Below are positions 9,647 to 18,936 of a DNA stretch of 64,000 bases, one piece after another. Every line of letters starts with the position of its first letter. The first letter of the stretch is position 1. A program made the translations under genes and the position numbers. The DNA is from Yersinia enterocolitica (GTDB lineage Bacteria; Pseudomonadota; Gammaproteobacteria; Enterobacterales; Enterobacteriaceae), in contig NBTC02000002.1 of assembly GCA_002082245.2 (NCBI GenBank), positions 3,658,001 to 3,722,000 on the forward strand. Reading direction: 5' to 3'. The notes under the pieces are model-generated. The model worked only from the letters and a program-made list of their open reading frames with translations, did not search any database and was not told where the DNA came from.

Positions 9647-11302
9647 ATGACGAACAGTTCTCCTTACACAGAAACGGATGTCATCATCATTGGTGGTGGT
9701 GCGACCGGTGCCGGGATTGCCCGTGACTGCGCTCGCCGTGGTTTAGCCTGTACGCTCTTGGAGAGGCATGACATTGCCACTGGTGCGACTGGCCGTAACC
9801 ATGGCTTGCTACACAGCGGCGCACGCTATGCGGTAACTGATGGCGAATCTGCCCGCGAATGTATTGAAGAAAACCGTATTCTGAAACGTATTGCACGCCA
9901 TTGTATTGAGCAAACGGATGGCCTGTTTATCACGTTGCCGGAAGACTCGCTGGAATATCAGCAGCAATTTATCGCGCGCTGCCAGGACGCCGGTATCGAG
10001 GCCGAAGCCATTGATCCAAAGCTGGCCTTACGGCTGGAGCCTGCTGCTAATCCGACATTGATTGCTGCCGTCCGCGTGCCAGATGGTACCGTCGATCCCT
10101 TCCGTTTAACTGCCGCGAATATGCTGGATGCGCGTGAGCACGGTGCGAATGTACTGACTTATCACGAAGTTATTGGCTTGCTACGCCACGGTGATAGGGT
10201 GAGCGGCGTGCGCGTTTTCGATCATAAGAATCAGCGCCAGTATGATATTCATGCACAAATAGTGGTCAACGCTGCGGGGATCTGGGGGCAACATATTGCT
10301 GAATATGCTGATCTTCGTATCCGCATGTTTCCGGCAAAAGGTGCTCTGTTGATCTTGGGTCATCGGATCAACAACATGGTGATCAACCGCTGTCGTAAAC
10401 CGGCTGATGCTGATATTTTGGTTCCGGGCGACACCATCTCATTGATCGGGACGACCTCAACCCATATTGAATACGATCAAATCGATAATATGGTAGTAAC
10501 GGCACAAGAGGTGGATACCTTAATCCGCGAAGGATCAAAACTTTCACCCCAGTTGGCGCAAACGCGCATCTTACGTGCTTACGCCGGTGTCAGGCCGCTG
10601 GTTGCCAGTGATGATGACCCGTCGGGGCGCAATGTCAGCCGTGGCATTGTGTTACTGGATCATGCTAACCGCGATGGTCTGGAAGGTTTTATCACCATTA
10701 CCGGTGGCAAGCTGATGACCTACCGTCTGATGGCGGAGTGGGCAACAGATAAAGTGTGTGAAAAATTAGGTATTACCGCAGCCTGTACCACCGCCCAAGC
10801 GCCACTACCCGGTTCACAGCAATCAGCGGAGCAAACTCTCAGCAAAGTCATTTCTCTGCCTGCCAGTATTCGTGGCTCAGCGGTTTATCGCCATGGGGAT
10901 CGCGCGACACAACTATTGGCCGGAAACCGGCTGGATAATAGCCTGGTGTGCGAATGCGAGGCAGTGACTGCCGGCGAAGTGCGCTATGCGATTGAATCGC
11001 TATCGGTCAATAACCTACTGGATTTACGTCGTCGTACCCGTGTTGGCATGGGGACCTGTCAGGGTGAACTCTGTGCCTGCCGGGCCGCGGGTTTACTCAG
11101 CCGCTTTAAAGTGACCACGCCGCAGCAATCCCGTGAACAGCTGGTGCAATTTCTTAATGAGCGTTGGAAAGGTGTGCGCCCGATAGCTTGGGGCGATGCT
11201 TTGCGGGAGAGTGAATTTACGCACTGGGTTTATCAAGGGCTGTGTGGTCTGGATGACACCCCGTCTGCGGCCAACGTTCAGGAGAAACCAGATGAAATTT
11301 GA
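9647..11302 (+). CDS. glpA: Anaerobic glycerol-3-phosphate dehydrogenase subunit A
   Basis: The 551-residue FAD subunit that oxidises glycerol 3-phosphate to dihydroxyacetone phosphate during anaerobic respiration. The N-terminal dinucleotide fold G-G-G-A-T-G-A-G-I-A-R-D is followed by G-R-N-H-G-L-L-H-S-G-A-R-Y. The C-terminal BFD-type [2Fe-2S] domain has C-E-C-E-A-V-T and C-Q-G-E-L-C-A-C. ATG 9647 is chosen since GGGGT lies about 7 bases upstream; the frame opens four codons earlier. The end overlaps glpB by 11 bases, which implies translational coupling. Confidence 0.97.
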   Translation: MTNSSPYTETDVIIIGGGATGAGIARDCARRGLACTLLERHDIATGATGRNHGLLHSGARYAVTDGESARECIEENRILKRIARHCIEQTDGLFITLPEDSLEYQQQFIARCQDAGIEAEAIDPKLALRLEPAANPTLIAAVRVPDGTVDPFRLTAANMLDAREHGANVLTYHEVIGLLRHGDRVSGVRVFDHKNQRQYDIHAQIVVNAAGIWGQHIAEYADLRIRMFPAKGALLILGHRINNMVINRCRKPADADILVPGDTISLIGTTSTHIEYDQIDNMVVTAQEVDTLIREGSKLSPQLAQTRILRAYAGVRPLVASDDDPSGRNVSRGIVLLDHANRDGLEGFITITGGKLMTYRLMAEWATDKVCEKLGITAACTTAQAPLPGSQQSAEQTLSKVISLPASIRGSAVYRHGDRATQLLAGNRLDNSLVCECEAVTAGEVRYAIESLSVNNLLDLRRRTRVGMGTCQGELCACRAAGLLSRFKVTTPQQSREQLVQFLNERWKGVRPIAWGDALRESEFTHWVYQGLCGLDDTPSAANVQEKPDEI

Positions 11303-12566
11303 TGTCATTATCATCGGTGGTGGCTTGGCTGGTCTGGCGTGCGGTATCCGCCTGGCTGAGCAAGGCAAATATTGTGCGATTGTCAGCGCCGGGCAAAATG
11401 CGCTGCACTTTTCCTCCGGCTCTTTGGATCTATTGGCAAAATTACCGGATGGGCAGGCAGTCAGCCAGCCGTTATCCGCACTCGCGACCTTGGCTGAATT
11501 AGCGCCTGAACACCCCTATAGCAAGATGGGGCAAGTGGCACAAGTGGGTGAATTAGCACAAGAAGCTGAATCTCTTTTACAGCGGTGCGGCCTGAAATTG
11601 GTGGGCAGCGCGGCGAAGAACCACCTGCGGCTTACGCCGTTGGGCAGTTGCCGGCCAACCTGGCTCAGCCCGGCGGATATCCCGGTTGCACCATTGGAAG
11701 GCCCGCTGCCGTGGCAAAAAGTCGCGGTAATTGGTATTGAAGGTTTCCTCGATTTCCAACCACAAATGGTTGCCAGCGCCTTACAAGAGCAAGGTGTTGA
11801 TGCGACGCCAGATTATCTGCATTTACCGGCGCTTGATCGTCTGCGGGATAACCCTAGCGAATTTCGTGCGGTCAATATTGCTCGTGTGCTGGATTTACCA
11901 GAAAACCTGCAACCGCTGGCGGATGAGTTATCCCGTCTGTCATCAGCAGCAGAAATGATTTTGCTGCCAGCTTGTATCGGGCTGGATGTGTCTGCGCCAC
12001 TGGAAGCATTGCGAGCCGCAGTCGGGAAACCCATTCAACTGCTGCCGACGCTACCACCGTCGTTACTTGGTATGCGATTACATCAGGCTCTGCGCCATCG
12101 CTTCCAGCAATTGGGGGGCATTGTCATGCCCGGTGATGCGGTATTACGTGCTGAGCTGGTGGGGGACCGGATTACTGGGCTTTATAGCCGTAACCATGGC
12201 GATATTCCGTTGCGTGCCGCCCAGATGGTGCTGGCCAGCGGTAGCTTCTTTAGCAATGGGTTAGTGGCCACTTTTGAGCATGTTTACGAACCGATACTGG
12301 ATCTGGATATTTTATCGCTACCGAACCGTGCCGACTGGAGCCGCAGCAATATGTTTGCGCCCCAGCCTTATCTGCAATTTGGAGTTAACACTGATAACCG
12401 GTTACGGGCGCTACGTGGGGGTATTGCACTGGATAATCTACATGTTATCGGTGCGGTACTGGGGGGATACGATCCGTTGCAACAAGGCTGTGGCGCAGGG
12501 GTTTCACTAACCAGCGCACTGTTTGTTGCAGAGCAGATTGTCAACGCAATGGAGGTGACATTATGA
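11292..12566 (+). CDS. glpB: Anaerobic glycerol-3-phosphate dehydrogenase subunit B
   Basis: A 424-residue flavoprotein subunit (E. coli 419). It begins M-K-F-D-V-I-I-I-G-G-G-L-A-G-L-A-C-G, the FAD/NAD-binding fold, and contains the A-L-H-F-S-S-G-S-L-D-L-L segment typical of GlpB. It links the GlpA active site to the GlpC iron-sulfur subunit at the membrane. The longer open frame from 11196 lies inside glpA and is not used; GGAG precedes ATG 11292. It overlaps glpA by 11 bases and glpC by 4 (ATGA). Confidence 0.96.
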   Translation: MKFDVIIIGGGLAGLACGIRLAEQGKYCAIVSAGQNALHFSSGSLDLLAKLPDGQAVSQPLSALATLAELAPEHPYSKMGQVAQVGELAQEAESLLQRCGLKLVGSAAKNHLRLTPLGSCRPTWLSPADIPVAPLEGPLPWQKVAVIGIEGFLDFQPQMVASALQEQGVDATPDYLHLPALDRLRDNPSEFRAVNIARVLDLPENLQPLADELSRLSSAAEMILLPACIGLDVSAPLEALRAAVGKPIQLLPTLPPSLLGMRLHQALRHRFQQLGGIVMPGDAVLRAELVGDRITGLYSRNHGDIPLRAAQMVLASGSFFSNGLVATFEHVYEPILDLDILSLPNRADWSRSNMFAPQPYLQFGVNTDNRLRALRGGIALDNLHVIGAVLGGYDPLQQGCGAGVSLTSALFVAEQIVNAMEVTL

Positions 12567-13846
12567 CGTGGTTACCGCAGAACGGAGACAGCAACACTTT
12601 TTCTCAGAATCAACATTTGCCGCAGGATAAACACTTGGCACGGGATAACAGTTTTGAAAGTTGTATTAAGTGTACGGTGTGCACCACTTATTGCCCGGTC
12701 GCCAAGGTTAACCCGCTTTATCCGGGGCCGAAGCAGGCTGGCCCTGATGGTGAGCGCTTACGTTTGAAAGATCCGGCACTGTATGACGATGCATTGAAAT
12801 ATTGCACGAACTGCAAACGTTGCGAAGTGGCATGCCCGTCCGATGTTAAAATCGGCGACATCATCCAACGTGCTAAAGCCAGTTACAGCAGCAATAAACC
12901 CAAACTGCGCGATGCGATCCTCAGTCATACCGATATCATGGGCACCCTCTCAACACCGTTTGCACCGGTAGTGAATGCGGTCACCGGTTTGAAACCGGTG
13001 CGTGCCTTGTTGGATAAAGCGCTGAAAATTGATCATCGGCGTGAATTACCAAAATACTCGTTTGGTACCTTTCGCCGCTGGTATCGTAAACAAGCTGAAA
13101 AACAGCAGCAATATAGCGAACAGGTGGCATTTTTCCATGGCTGCTTCGTAAATTACAATCATCCCCAGTTAGGTAAAGATTTAGTCAGTGTATTCAATGC
13201 GATGAACATTGGCGTTCAATTACTTAAACGGGAAAAATGCTGTGGCGTACCCCTGATTGCTAATGGATTTATTGAGCAGGCGAAAAAACAGGCACGGGTG
13301 AATCTGGAATCCCTGACTGATGCGGTTATCGGGCGGGATATCCCGGTAGTAGCAACTTCATCAAGTTGCACCTTTACCTTGCGTGATGAGTATCCGCACT
13401 TGTTAGATGTTGATACTGCACCCGTGCGCGACAAAGTGGAGTTGGCGACACGCTATCTCTACCGCTTATTGGATCAGGGGCGCGACTTACCGTTGAAAGC
13501 GCTGTTCTCGGCAAACAATACGCCGTTGCGTATTGCCTATCACACACCTTGCCATATGGAGAAAATGGGCTGGACGGCCTATACCCTGGCTTTGCTACAG
13601 CGTATCCCCGGTATTGAGCTGGTGGTATTGGATTCGCAGTGTTGCGGGATTGCCGGAACTTACGGTTTTAAATCAGAGAACTACGCAACATCGCAAGGGA
13701 TTGGTGCCTCACTGTTCCAGCAAATCGAGGAGAGTGGGGTTGATTTGGTGATTACCGATTGTGAAACCTGTAAGTGGCAGATTGAAATGTCGACCAGCAA
13801 AAAATGCGAACATCCCATCACTTTATTGGCACTGGCTTTAGCTTAA
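12563..13846 (+). CDS. glpC: Anaerobic glycerol-3-phosphate dehydrogenase subunit C
   Basis: The 427-residue membrane-anchoring iron-sulfur subunit that passes electrons to the quinone pool. Two [4Fe-4S] motifs are visible: C-I-K-C-T-V-C-T-T-Y-C-P and C-T-N-C-K-R-C-E-V-A-C-P. Two cysteine-rich CCG domains follow (C-C-G-V-P-L and C-C-G-I-A-G-T-Y-G). It is about 30 residues longer than E. coli GlpC owing to a polar Gln/Asn/His-rich extension before the first cluster. ATGA overlap with glpB indicates coupled translation. The operon ends at the hairpin near 13869. Confidence 0.96.
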   Translation: MTWLPQNGDSNTFSQNQHLPQDKHLARDNSFESCIKCTVCTTYCPVAKVNPLYPGPKQAGPDGERLRLKDPALYDDALKYCTNCKRCEVACPSDVKIGDIIQRAKASYSSNKPKLRDAILSHTDIMGTLSTPFAPVVNAVTGLKPVRALLDKALKIDHRRELPKYSFGTFRRWYRKQAEKQQQYSEQVAFFHGCFVNYNHPQLGKDLVSVFNAMNIGVQLLKREKCCGVPLIANGFIEQAKKQARVNLESLTDAVIGRDIPVVATSSSCTFTLRDEYPHLLDVDTAPVRDKVELATRYLYRLLDQGRDLPLKALFSANNTPLRIAYHTPCHMEKMGWTAYTLALLQRIPGIELVVLDSQCCGIAGTYGFKSENYATSQGIGASLFQQIEESGVDLVITDCETCKWQIEMSTSKKCEHPITLLALALA

Positions 13847-13868
13847 TTTTGGAAAAGGATAATGCAGG

Positions 13869-13893
13869 CAGAGCGCTGATGAGCCGCGCTCTG
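13869..13893. terminator. Hairpin between converging glpC and dcrB
   Basis: CAGAGCGC pairs with GCGCTCTG (8 bp, nine-base loop) between the two stop codons. There is no strong T-run on either side. Confidence 0.65.
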
Positions 13894-13903
13894 TTAAGGA
13901 ATA

Positions 13904-14428
13904 CTATTTTAGCTTGAGCGTGCTAATAATCGATTCGGCTTCAGTCTGAGCTTGCTGCTGATTATCTGCGGGCAGCGTAATTTGTATTGTCATCAAATGG
14001 TTATCGACTTTACCCATCAACACAGACGAATAGGCTTTCTGGCCGCCACTGGTAATAATGCTATCTAACTGCTGGAACGGTTGTCCGTCAATTTTAATGG
14101 CTTTATTGGTGACGACTTGCAGGTTAGCATCACGGGCGCGTTGCTGGTCTGCTAAACGCGTTGTCAGTACTTCCAGTTCTTCATTGGTGTTATCACCTAA
14201 AATCACGATAACTGCTTTATCGCCGGTTTTATTGGCGTAAACGTGCATGTTATTCGCTTGATTGCCCATCTTTCCGCTTTGATCAGACAAGTCTGCCGGC
14301 AAGCTGAAGGCCACTTTGCCTTCCAGCAGGCTGACCGGTTGGCCCACGTTACTATTGCTGTTGCCATCACAAGCACTTAATCCTGCAACCAACAGACCGA
14401 CAGCAAGAAATTTGGTTATTTTATGCAT
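13904..14428 (-). CDS. dcrB: DcrB lipoprotein
   Basis: A 174-residue lipoprotein with a short hydrophobic leader and lipobox L-S-A-C at about residues 17-20, then a Asn/Ser-rich spacer and a compact DcrB domain ([15 protein letters not shown]...). In E. coli DcrB is an inner membrane-anchored periplasmic lipoprotein needed for phage C1 infection and linked to lipoprotein maturation. The order tusA / yhhQ-dcrB is the same as in E. coli. A palindromic repeat separates it from yhhQ upstream. Confidence 0.93.
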   Translation of the reverse strand: MHKITKFLAVGLLVAGLSACDGNSNSNVGQPVSLLEGKVAFSLPADLSDQSGKMGNQANNMHVYANKTGDKAVIVILGDNTNEELEVLTTRLADQQRARDANLQVVTNKAIKIDGQPFQQLDSIITSGGQKAYSSVLMGKVDNHLMTIQITLPADNQQQAQTEAESIISTLKLK

Positions 14429-14463
14429 GGGAATCCCTTTATTGATGATTAATATCCCCTTGT

Positions 14464-14520
14464 TACTTGAACTTACAGGGGGTTAGTGACACCCCTGCAA
14501 CGCCAACTAATCTGGGTATG
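14464..14520. repeat. Short palindromic element, copy A (dcrB-yhhQ)
   Basis: TACTTGAACTTACAGGGG opens the element and CCCCTGCAACGCCAACTAA with TCTGGGTATG closes it. CAGGGG/CCCCTG is the inner stem. It shares its left end with copy B near 43228 (both have ACAGGGGGTTAG) and its right end with copies C and D. It lies in the gap between two co-directional genes and may form a hairpin in their transcript. Confidence 0.65.
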
Positions 14521-14555
14521 GCCTTATCGCACCTTATTCAGACGCTAAAAGCAAT

Positions 14556-15236
14556 CTATTGTTCAGTGGCAGTAGCCTGCTTTAGTGCTTGCTGTTCGGT
14601 CTGTCGGGCAAAATATTTCAGCAATACATTGAGCATCACGCCATAGGCGGGTAGGAAGAACAACATGCAGATCAGCAGCTTAAAGCTATAATCCACCAAA
14701 GCGATTTCTACCCAGTTTGCAGCCATAAATGGGTCAGTACTGCGATAGAACGCAATAAAGAAGAACGCCATGGTGTCACTGATATTGCCAAAGAACATGG
14801 CAGCAGTAGGGGCAACCCACCAGGTACTGCGCTGACGCAGGCGGTTAAATACCTGAACATCCAGAATCTGGCCGAGTACATAGGCCATAAAGCTGGCAAT
14901 CGCGATACGGGCTACCACCAAGTTAAAGCTGGTTAATGCCGGTAACCCCTGCCAACTCCCCTGATAAAACAGGGCTGAAATCAGATATGAAATCAGCAAC
15001 GCTGGCACCATAACCGACAGAATGATCCGGCGCGCCAAAGGAGCACCAAAAATCCGTACAGTCAGGTCAGTGGCAAGGAAGATAAACGGAAAAGTAAAAG
15101 CGCCCCAAGTGGTATGAAAACCGAAGATAGCGATCGGTAATTGCACCAGGTAGTTGCTGGAGGTAATGATGACAATATGGAATAGCGACAGCCATACCAA
15201 AGCGGTCATCCGCTGTTGGGCAGTAAACGAAAACAT
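14556..15236 (-). CDS. yhhQ: Queuosine precursor transporter YhhQ (VUT family)
   Basis: A 226-residue inner membrane protein with six or more hydrophobic segments and conserved L-F-H-I-V-I-I-T-S-S-N-Y-L-V-Q, F-P-F-I-F-L-A-T-D-L-T-V-R and F-F-G-N-I-S-D-T motifs. E. coli YhhQ imports the 7-deazaguanine precursors preQ0/preQ1 for queuosine tRNA modification. Start at ATG 15236, 8 bases after AAAGG; the frame extends further upstream but without family similarity. The leader carries a candidate preQ1-I riboswitch and a good sigma-70 promoter, which supports the transport role. Confidence 0.94.
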   Translation of the reverse strand: MFSFTAQQRMTALVWLSLFHIVIITSSNYLVQLPIAIFGFHTTWGAFTFPFIFLATDLTVRIFGAPLARRIILSVMVPALLISYLISALFYQGSWQGLPALTSFNLVVARIAIASFMAYVLGQILDVQVFNRLRQRSTWWVAPTAAMFFGNISDTMAFFFIAFYRSTDPFMAANWVEIALVDYSFKLLICMLFFLPAYGVMLNVLLKYFARQTEQQALKQATATEQ

Positions 15237-15242
15237 AAATGT

Positions 15243-15276
15243 GACCTTTTTGGTTATTGGGGTGAGGGAACCCAAA
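15243..15276 (-). promoter_or_regulatory. Candidate preQ1-I riboswitch in yhhQ leader
   Basis: On the minus strand the leader reads TTTGGGTTCCCTCACC, then CCAATAACCA, then AAAAGGTCAC before ATG. TTGGG pairs with CCCAA to make a short stem closing a TTCCCTCAC loop. An A-rich tail follows and ends in AAGG, which can pair with CCT of the loop to form an H-type pseudoknot. AAGG is also the ribosome site of yhhQ, so ligand binding would block translation. This is the architecture of the preQ1 class I aptamer. Ligand binding is inferred. Confidence 0.7.
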
Positions 15277-15309
15277 CAGAATGTGCCGCAATTTCTGCGA
15301 CGCGGCGGC

Positions 15310-15337
15310 ATAATACGCGTTTGCGCAACGAATGCAA
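15310..15337 (-). promoter_or_regulatory. Sigma-70 promoter of yhhQ
   Basis: On the minus strand TTGCAT (15337-15332) and TATTAT (15315-15310) are separated by 16 bases. Transcription would begin about 25 bases before the predicted riboswitch. Confidence 0.6.
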
Positions 15338-15472
15338 TGGCTAATTTTAACGCAAACGTTAGCGTCGCTTGCGCCTAAAAATCGACGGGGTAAACTATCC
15401 GCCTTCGCACACGGGCTTATATTTTATCTTTATACTGCTAGCAAACCCATAACGACCAACAAGAGACTCACC

Positions 15473-15727
15473 ATGACCGATATTTTTGCCAATCCAGACA
15501 AAACACTTGATGCACTGGGCCTGCGCTGCCCTGAGCCGGTGATGATGGTGCGAAAAACGGTCCGGCACATGGAAGATGGCCAAACTCTACTGATTATTGC
15601 TGACGACCCTGCCACCACCCGCGATATTCCCGGTTTTTGCCGTTTTATGGACCATCAGTTGTTGGCACAAGATATCGGGCAGACGCCGTATCGGTATTTA
15701 GTCAAGAAAGGGGCAAAAGCGCAGTAA
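15473..15727 (+). CDS. tusA: Sulfur carrier protein TusA (SirA)
   Basis: An 84-residue SirA/TusA-fold protein. The sulfur-carrying cysteine sits in the signature [14 protein letters not shown] near residue 19. TusA receives persulfide from IscS and hands it to TusBCD for 2-thiolation of U34 in tRNAs, and it affects FtsZ and molybdenum cofactor pathways. The open frame extends upstream to 15332, but ATG 15473 gives the usual 81-84 residue length. It diverges from yhhQ and converges with zntA, the same neighbours as in E. coli. Confidence 0.95.
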   Translation: MTDIFANPDKTLDALGLRCPEPVMMVRKTVRHMEDGQTLLIIADDPATTRDIPGFCRFMDHQLLAQDIGQTPYRYLVKKGAKAQ

Positions 15728-15766
15728 CACCCGCCTCTGCCCCAATTATCAGAACCGATGCTTGAT

Positions 15767-18094
15767 TCAAACATCCCGCTTGCGCAGTAGCCGTAACGCA
15801 TTGGCTGTTACTAAGGCGGTAGCACCGGAATCTGCTAATACTGCTAACCAGAGACCGGTTAAGCCCAGTAGTGTGGTAACCAGGAAGATTCCCTTTAGGC
15901 CCAGTGCGATAGTAATGTTCTGGCGGATATTGGCGTTGGCCGCCCGTGATAACAGAATAATTTCTGCTAATCCGGTTAACCGGTTGTGGGTCAACGCGGC
16001 ATCGGCTGTTTCCAATGCCACATCGGTGCCACTACCCATGGCAATACCAATACTGGCTGCTTTCATCGCCGGAGCATCATTGATGCCATCACCGACCATC
16101 ACCGTAGGTTGTGCCGCATTCAATGCCATAACCGCTTGCACTTTATCGGCGGGCAGTAATCCGGCGCGGTAATCAATCCCCAATTCACCGGCAATTGCCG
16201 CTGCGGCTCGTGGATTATCGCCAGTGAGCATCACCCCCTGAATACCTAACTTCTTCAGCGCATCAATGGCTTGCCTGGCATCAGTTCGTAACGTGTCACG
16301 TAATGCCAATAAACCAATTAGCGTTTCATCTTCCAGCACGGCGACGGCTGTTTTACCGCTGCTTTCCAACTGGTCGAGCTGTGTTTGCCACTCAGCAGTC
16401 AATAACTGTGGGGGCAACTTACTGGGGGCGCTGACGCGCACCGTCAGACCATTAACCACACCTTCAACACCCACCCCCGCCAGAGCTCGACGCTCACTCG
16501 CCAGTGGCAATATTGGGGTGTTTTGCTGTGCGCGTTGCATAATAGCGATCGCTAACGGATGGTGGGAGCCAGCTTCAACGGCGGCGGCCAACGCTAACAG
16601 GCGGGTTTCACTCACACCGGCTATAGGCAGAATATCGGTAACTTTAGGTTTGCCCTCGGTCAGGGTGCCGGTTTTGTCAAAGGCAACCGTTTGAATTCGG
16701 CCCAACTGCTCCAGTGCTGCTCCCCCTTTGATCAATGCCCCACGGCGGGTTGCCGCCGCTAATGCAGATGTAATTGCCGCAGGTGTGGAGATAACCAACG
16801 CACATGGGCAACCTATCAGTAATAGTGTCAGGCCGCGGTACAGCCAGGTTTCCCAAGGTTCGGCGAAAGCCAAAGGCGGTACTAACATGACCAGCGCTGA
16901 AAGCAGCATGATCGCTGGCGTATAAATACGACTGAAGCGGTCAATGAAACGCTCAATGGGTGCTCGGCGTTCTTCTGCTAATTCAATTAGTTGCAGAATA
17001 CGGTCAATAGCATTATTGCCGGGTTCTGAGATAACTCGCATTTCAGTGGCGCGATCGACCGATAAGCTCCCGGCCGCAACTTTTTCGCCTTGCTGACGTT
17101 CAACAGGGATAGATTCTCCGGTGAGGGCGCTTTCATCGAAACTGGCAAAAGGGGTCATTAGTTCGGCATCTGCGGGTAAGCGGCCACCGGGCGAGATTTC
17201 GATGATATCGCCGGGGCGCAAACTGGCGACAGGAACCTGCCTACGCTCACCGTCTTTTAACAACAGTGCCTCTTCTGGCACCAGTGCCATCAGGGCAGTT
17301 ACCCCACGGCGTGCACGGTTTGCGGCATAAGATTCGAGCAGTTCGCCGACCATAAACAGCAGTAATACCATGGCCGCTTCAGCGGTTGCGCCAATAAACA
17401 TCGCCCCGATAGCTGCCACGCTCATCAAGGTTTCAATGGCGAAGGGAGTCCCAGAGCGGATAAGCTTCCAGGCTTTGGCGGTGATCGGGATCAGACCGAC
17501 AATGGTGGTTGCAGTGAAGGCAAACTCACTTAGTTCAAGGCTGAATAACGAGATCCCCCAACTGATAAGCATCAGTGTGGTTAATAATGCGATAGGTAAG
17601 TATTCGCGCAGGCGTGATTCTGGCGCAGCGGCTTTACTTCCTGCGCTTGATTGGGTATCGACCAGAGTGAATCCAGCCTGAGTGACTGCATTCACGACTT
17701 GAGGGCGGATATCTGTGCGTGCATCAACCACTAATTTTTCTGTGGCAAAGAGGACTTTTACATTTTCAATCCCGACCAGATTACTGACGGCATTTTCAAT
17801 TTTTCGGGCACAGCTTGGGCAGTCCATCCCTTTGACCTGCCAACTGAAGCGCTGGTTATCTGCAGATATCGCTGGCGCGAGTATGTCGCTTTCGTCATCA
17901 CCCTCATCGCTTTGGCCCTGACTACAGCAACCCCCATCATTATGTGAGTGTTCACTCACTGAGTCTGAGCTGTCATTGCTGGCACTGGTTATTTTCTGGC
18001 TGCTGCAACCGGTTTGTTGTTTGGCATGAGTGTGACCACAGCCACAGTTGTTGTGTGTATCCGTTGGATGCTGATGTTCAGAATGTGAATGCAT
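15767..18094 (-). CDS. zntA: Zn2+/Cd2+/Pb2+-exporting P-type ATPase
   Basis: A 775-residue P1B ATPase of the inner membrane that pumps zinc, cadmium and lead out of the cytoplasm. The N terminus is rich in His and Cys (H-S-H-S-E-H-Q-H, C-G-C-G-H-T-H), longer than in E. coli (732). A heavy-metal domain with G-M-D-C-P-S-C follows near residue 93. Then come the membrane metal motif C-P-C-A-L-V, phosphorylation site D-K-T-G-T-L-T, H-H-P-L-A, hinge G-D-G-I-N-D-A-P, and the last membrane Asp in A-D-S-G-A-T. A ZntR-type promoter lies upstream. Confidence 0.97.
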   Translation of the reverse strand: MHSHSEHQHPTDTHNNCGCGHTHAKQQTGCSSQKITSASNDSSDSVSEHSHNDGGCCSQGQSDEGDDESDILAPAISADNQRFSWQVKGMDCPSCARKIENAVSNLVGIENVKVLFATEKLVVDARTDIRPQVVNAVTQAGFTLVDTQSSAGSKAAAPESRLREYLPIALLTTLMLISWGISLFSLELSEFAFTATTIVGLIPITAKAWKLIRSGTPFAIETLMSVAAIGAMFIGATAEAAMVLLLFMVGELLESYAANRARRGVTALMALVPEEALLLKDGERRQVPVASLRPGDIIEISPGGRLPADAELMTPFASFDESALTGESIPVERQQGEKVAAGSLSVDRATEMRVISEPGNNAIDRILQLIELAEERRAPIERFIDRFSRIYTPAIMLLSALVMLVPPLAFAEPWETWLYRGLTLLLIGCPCALVISTPAAITSALAAATRRGALIKGGAALEQLGRIQTVAFDKTGTLTEGKPKVTDILPIAGVSETRLLALAAAVEAGSHHPLAIAIMQRAQQNTPILPLASERRALAGVGVEGVVNGLTVRVSAPSKLPPQLLTAEWQTQLDQLESSGKTAVAVLEDETLIGLLALRDTLRTDARQAIDALKKLGIQGVMLTGDNPRAAAAIAGELGIDYRAGLLPADKVQAVMALNAAQPTVMVGDGINDAPAMKAASIGIAMGSGTDVALETADAALTHNRLTGLAEIILLSRAANANIRQNITIALGLKGIFLVTTLLGLTGLWLAVLADSGATALVTANALRLLRKRDV

Positions 18095-18130
18095 GGTGCC
18101 TCCTGGAAAGCATGTAACAGGTATTGCAGC

Positions 18131-18162
18131 ACTCTACACCTTGGAGTCAACTCCAGAGTCAA
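18131..18162 (-). promoter_or_regulatory. ZntR-controlled zntA promoter with 20-bp spacer
   Basis: On the minus strand TTGACT (18162-18157) and TAGAGT (18136-18131) are 20 bases apart. The spacer holds the dyad CTGGAGTTGACTCCA-AGG, close to the E. coli ZntR operator. Over-long spacers with a central dyad are the mark of MerR-family activation by DNA untwisting. The likely start is about 30 bases before zntA. Confidence 0.85.
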
Positions 18163-18234
18163 GAGGGAAATGAGAGTAATTGCTAAATGGGATTTTTGCT
18201 ACCTGGCAGGGTATGACTAAAGTGAGCGTATCCA

Positions 18235-18250
18235 GCGCATTGAAATGCGC
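18235..18250. other. Small perfect inverted repeat between yhhN and zntA
   Basis: GCGCATT and AATGCGC flank two bases (GA). It lies downstream of yhhN and upstream of the zntA promoter and may be a stop for yhhN transcription, although no T-run follows. The remaining bases of the gap show no gene. Confidence 0.35.
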
Positions 18251-18309
18251 GCCCCTTTGGTGGAGCACGCAGCTCAAACGGCTAAAAACGTATTGCGGTA
18301 CTGATTTAG

Positions 18310-18936
18310 TTACAAATACAGCGACCGGACAATCAGGAAATGCCCGACAAAGTAGCAACCAGCGACAATTGCATCTGAAGCCCGGAATGAAAAACGATAG
18401 CGATTCAGTAGCCAAATGCTATGCGAAACCAGCAGTAACACGGTACCTGCCAGCAGAGAGAAGCTTAAATCTGTGCTGCGGGCAAAGTATTGTTCGCCCG
18501 CCATCCAGACCATCAGTAACGTCATGCCAACGAAAGCGATCACTGGCCAGCGCATATCTTCCAGCCGTGTCCAGATAGTGGCTATCAGTAATGCGCCAAT
18601 CACGATCAAAACCAATGGAAGAGGCCAGAACAGCGTGAATGTCATCTGGCTGGCAAAACTGATGGTATAGAGTAAATGGGAAAGGAAGAATGCGCCCAGA
18701 GCATAAAGTAAGCGCTCACTGGGTAGCAGTAATAATGCATCAGCTACCAGAGTCGCAAGTAAGCCCAAGACAATGAGATAGCCGACAGGACCAAGAATAG
18801 GTGCTTGCCAGGCAAGTAACAGTAAAAGTAACAGGGTGACAGGTTTGAATACCCAACGCTGCCAGCGTGGGCCTCGGTAAGTTGCATCAACAAACAACCA
18901 ACCAGAAAAAAATACGGCAAGGAATGGCCAGCTCAT
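18310..18936 (-). CDS. yhhN: YhhN / TMEM86-like membrane protein
   Basis: A 208-residue inner membrane protein with about eight hydrophobic segments. It contains the family features [13 protein letters not shown] near the start, [13 protein letters not shown] in the middle, and C-Y-F-V-G-H-F-L-I at the end. The family includes mammalian TMEM86B lysoplasmalogenase; activity in bacteria is not something I can read from the sequence. It lies between zntA and the divergent yhhM cluster as in E. coli. Confidence 0.9.
   Translation of the reverse strand: MSWPFLAVFFSGWLFVDATYRGPRWQRWVFKPVTLLLLLLLAWQAPILGPVGYLIVLGLLATLVADALLLLPSERLLYALGAFFLSHLLYTISFASQMTFTLFWPLPLVLIVIGALLIATIWTRLEDMRWPVIAFVGMTLLMVWMAGEQYFARSTDLSFSLLAGTVLLLVSHSIWLLNRYRFSFRASDAIVAGCYFVGHFLIVRSLYL

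Noticed and set aside
11196..11291. Upstream extension of glpB inside glpA
   Set aside because: It is a second frame of glpA; ATG 11292 has a good ribosome site and the FAD fold starts there.
13904..14428. Possible novel lipoprotein
   Set aside because: It matches DcrB in sequence and in gene order, so it is not new.
15767..18094. Long plus-strand open frames opposite zntA (for example 15762-16172, 16266-16694)
   Set aside because: They are antisense to a clearly conserved P-type ATPase and have Ala/Ser/Arg-rich composition typical of shadow frames.
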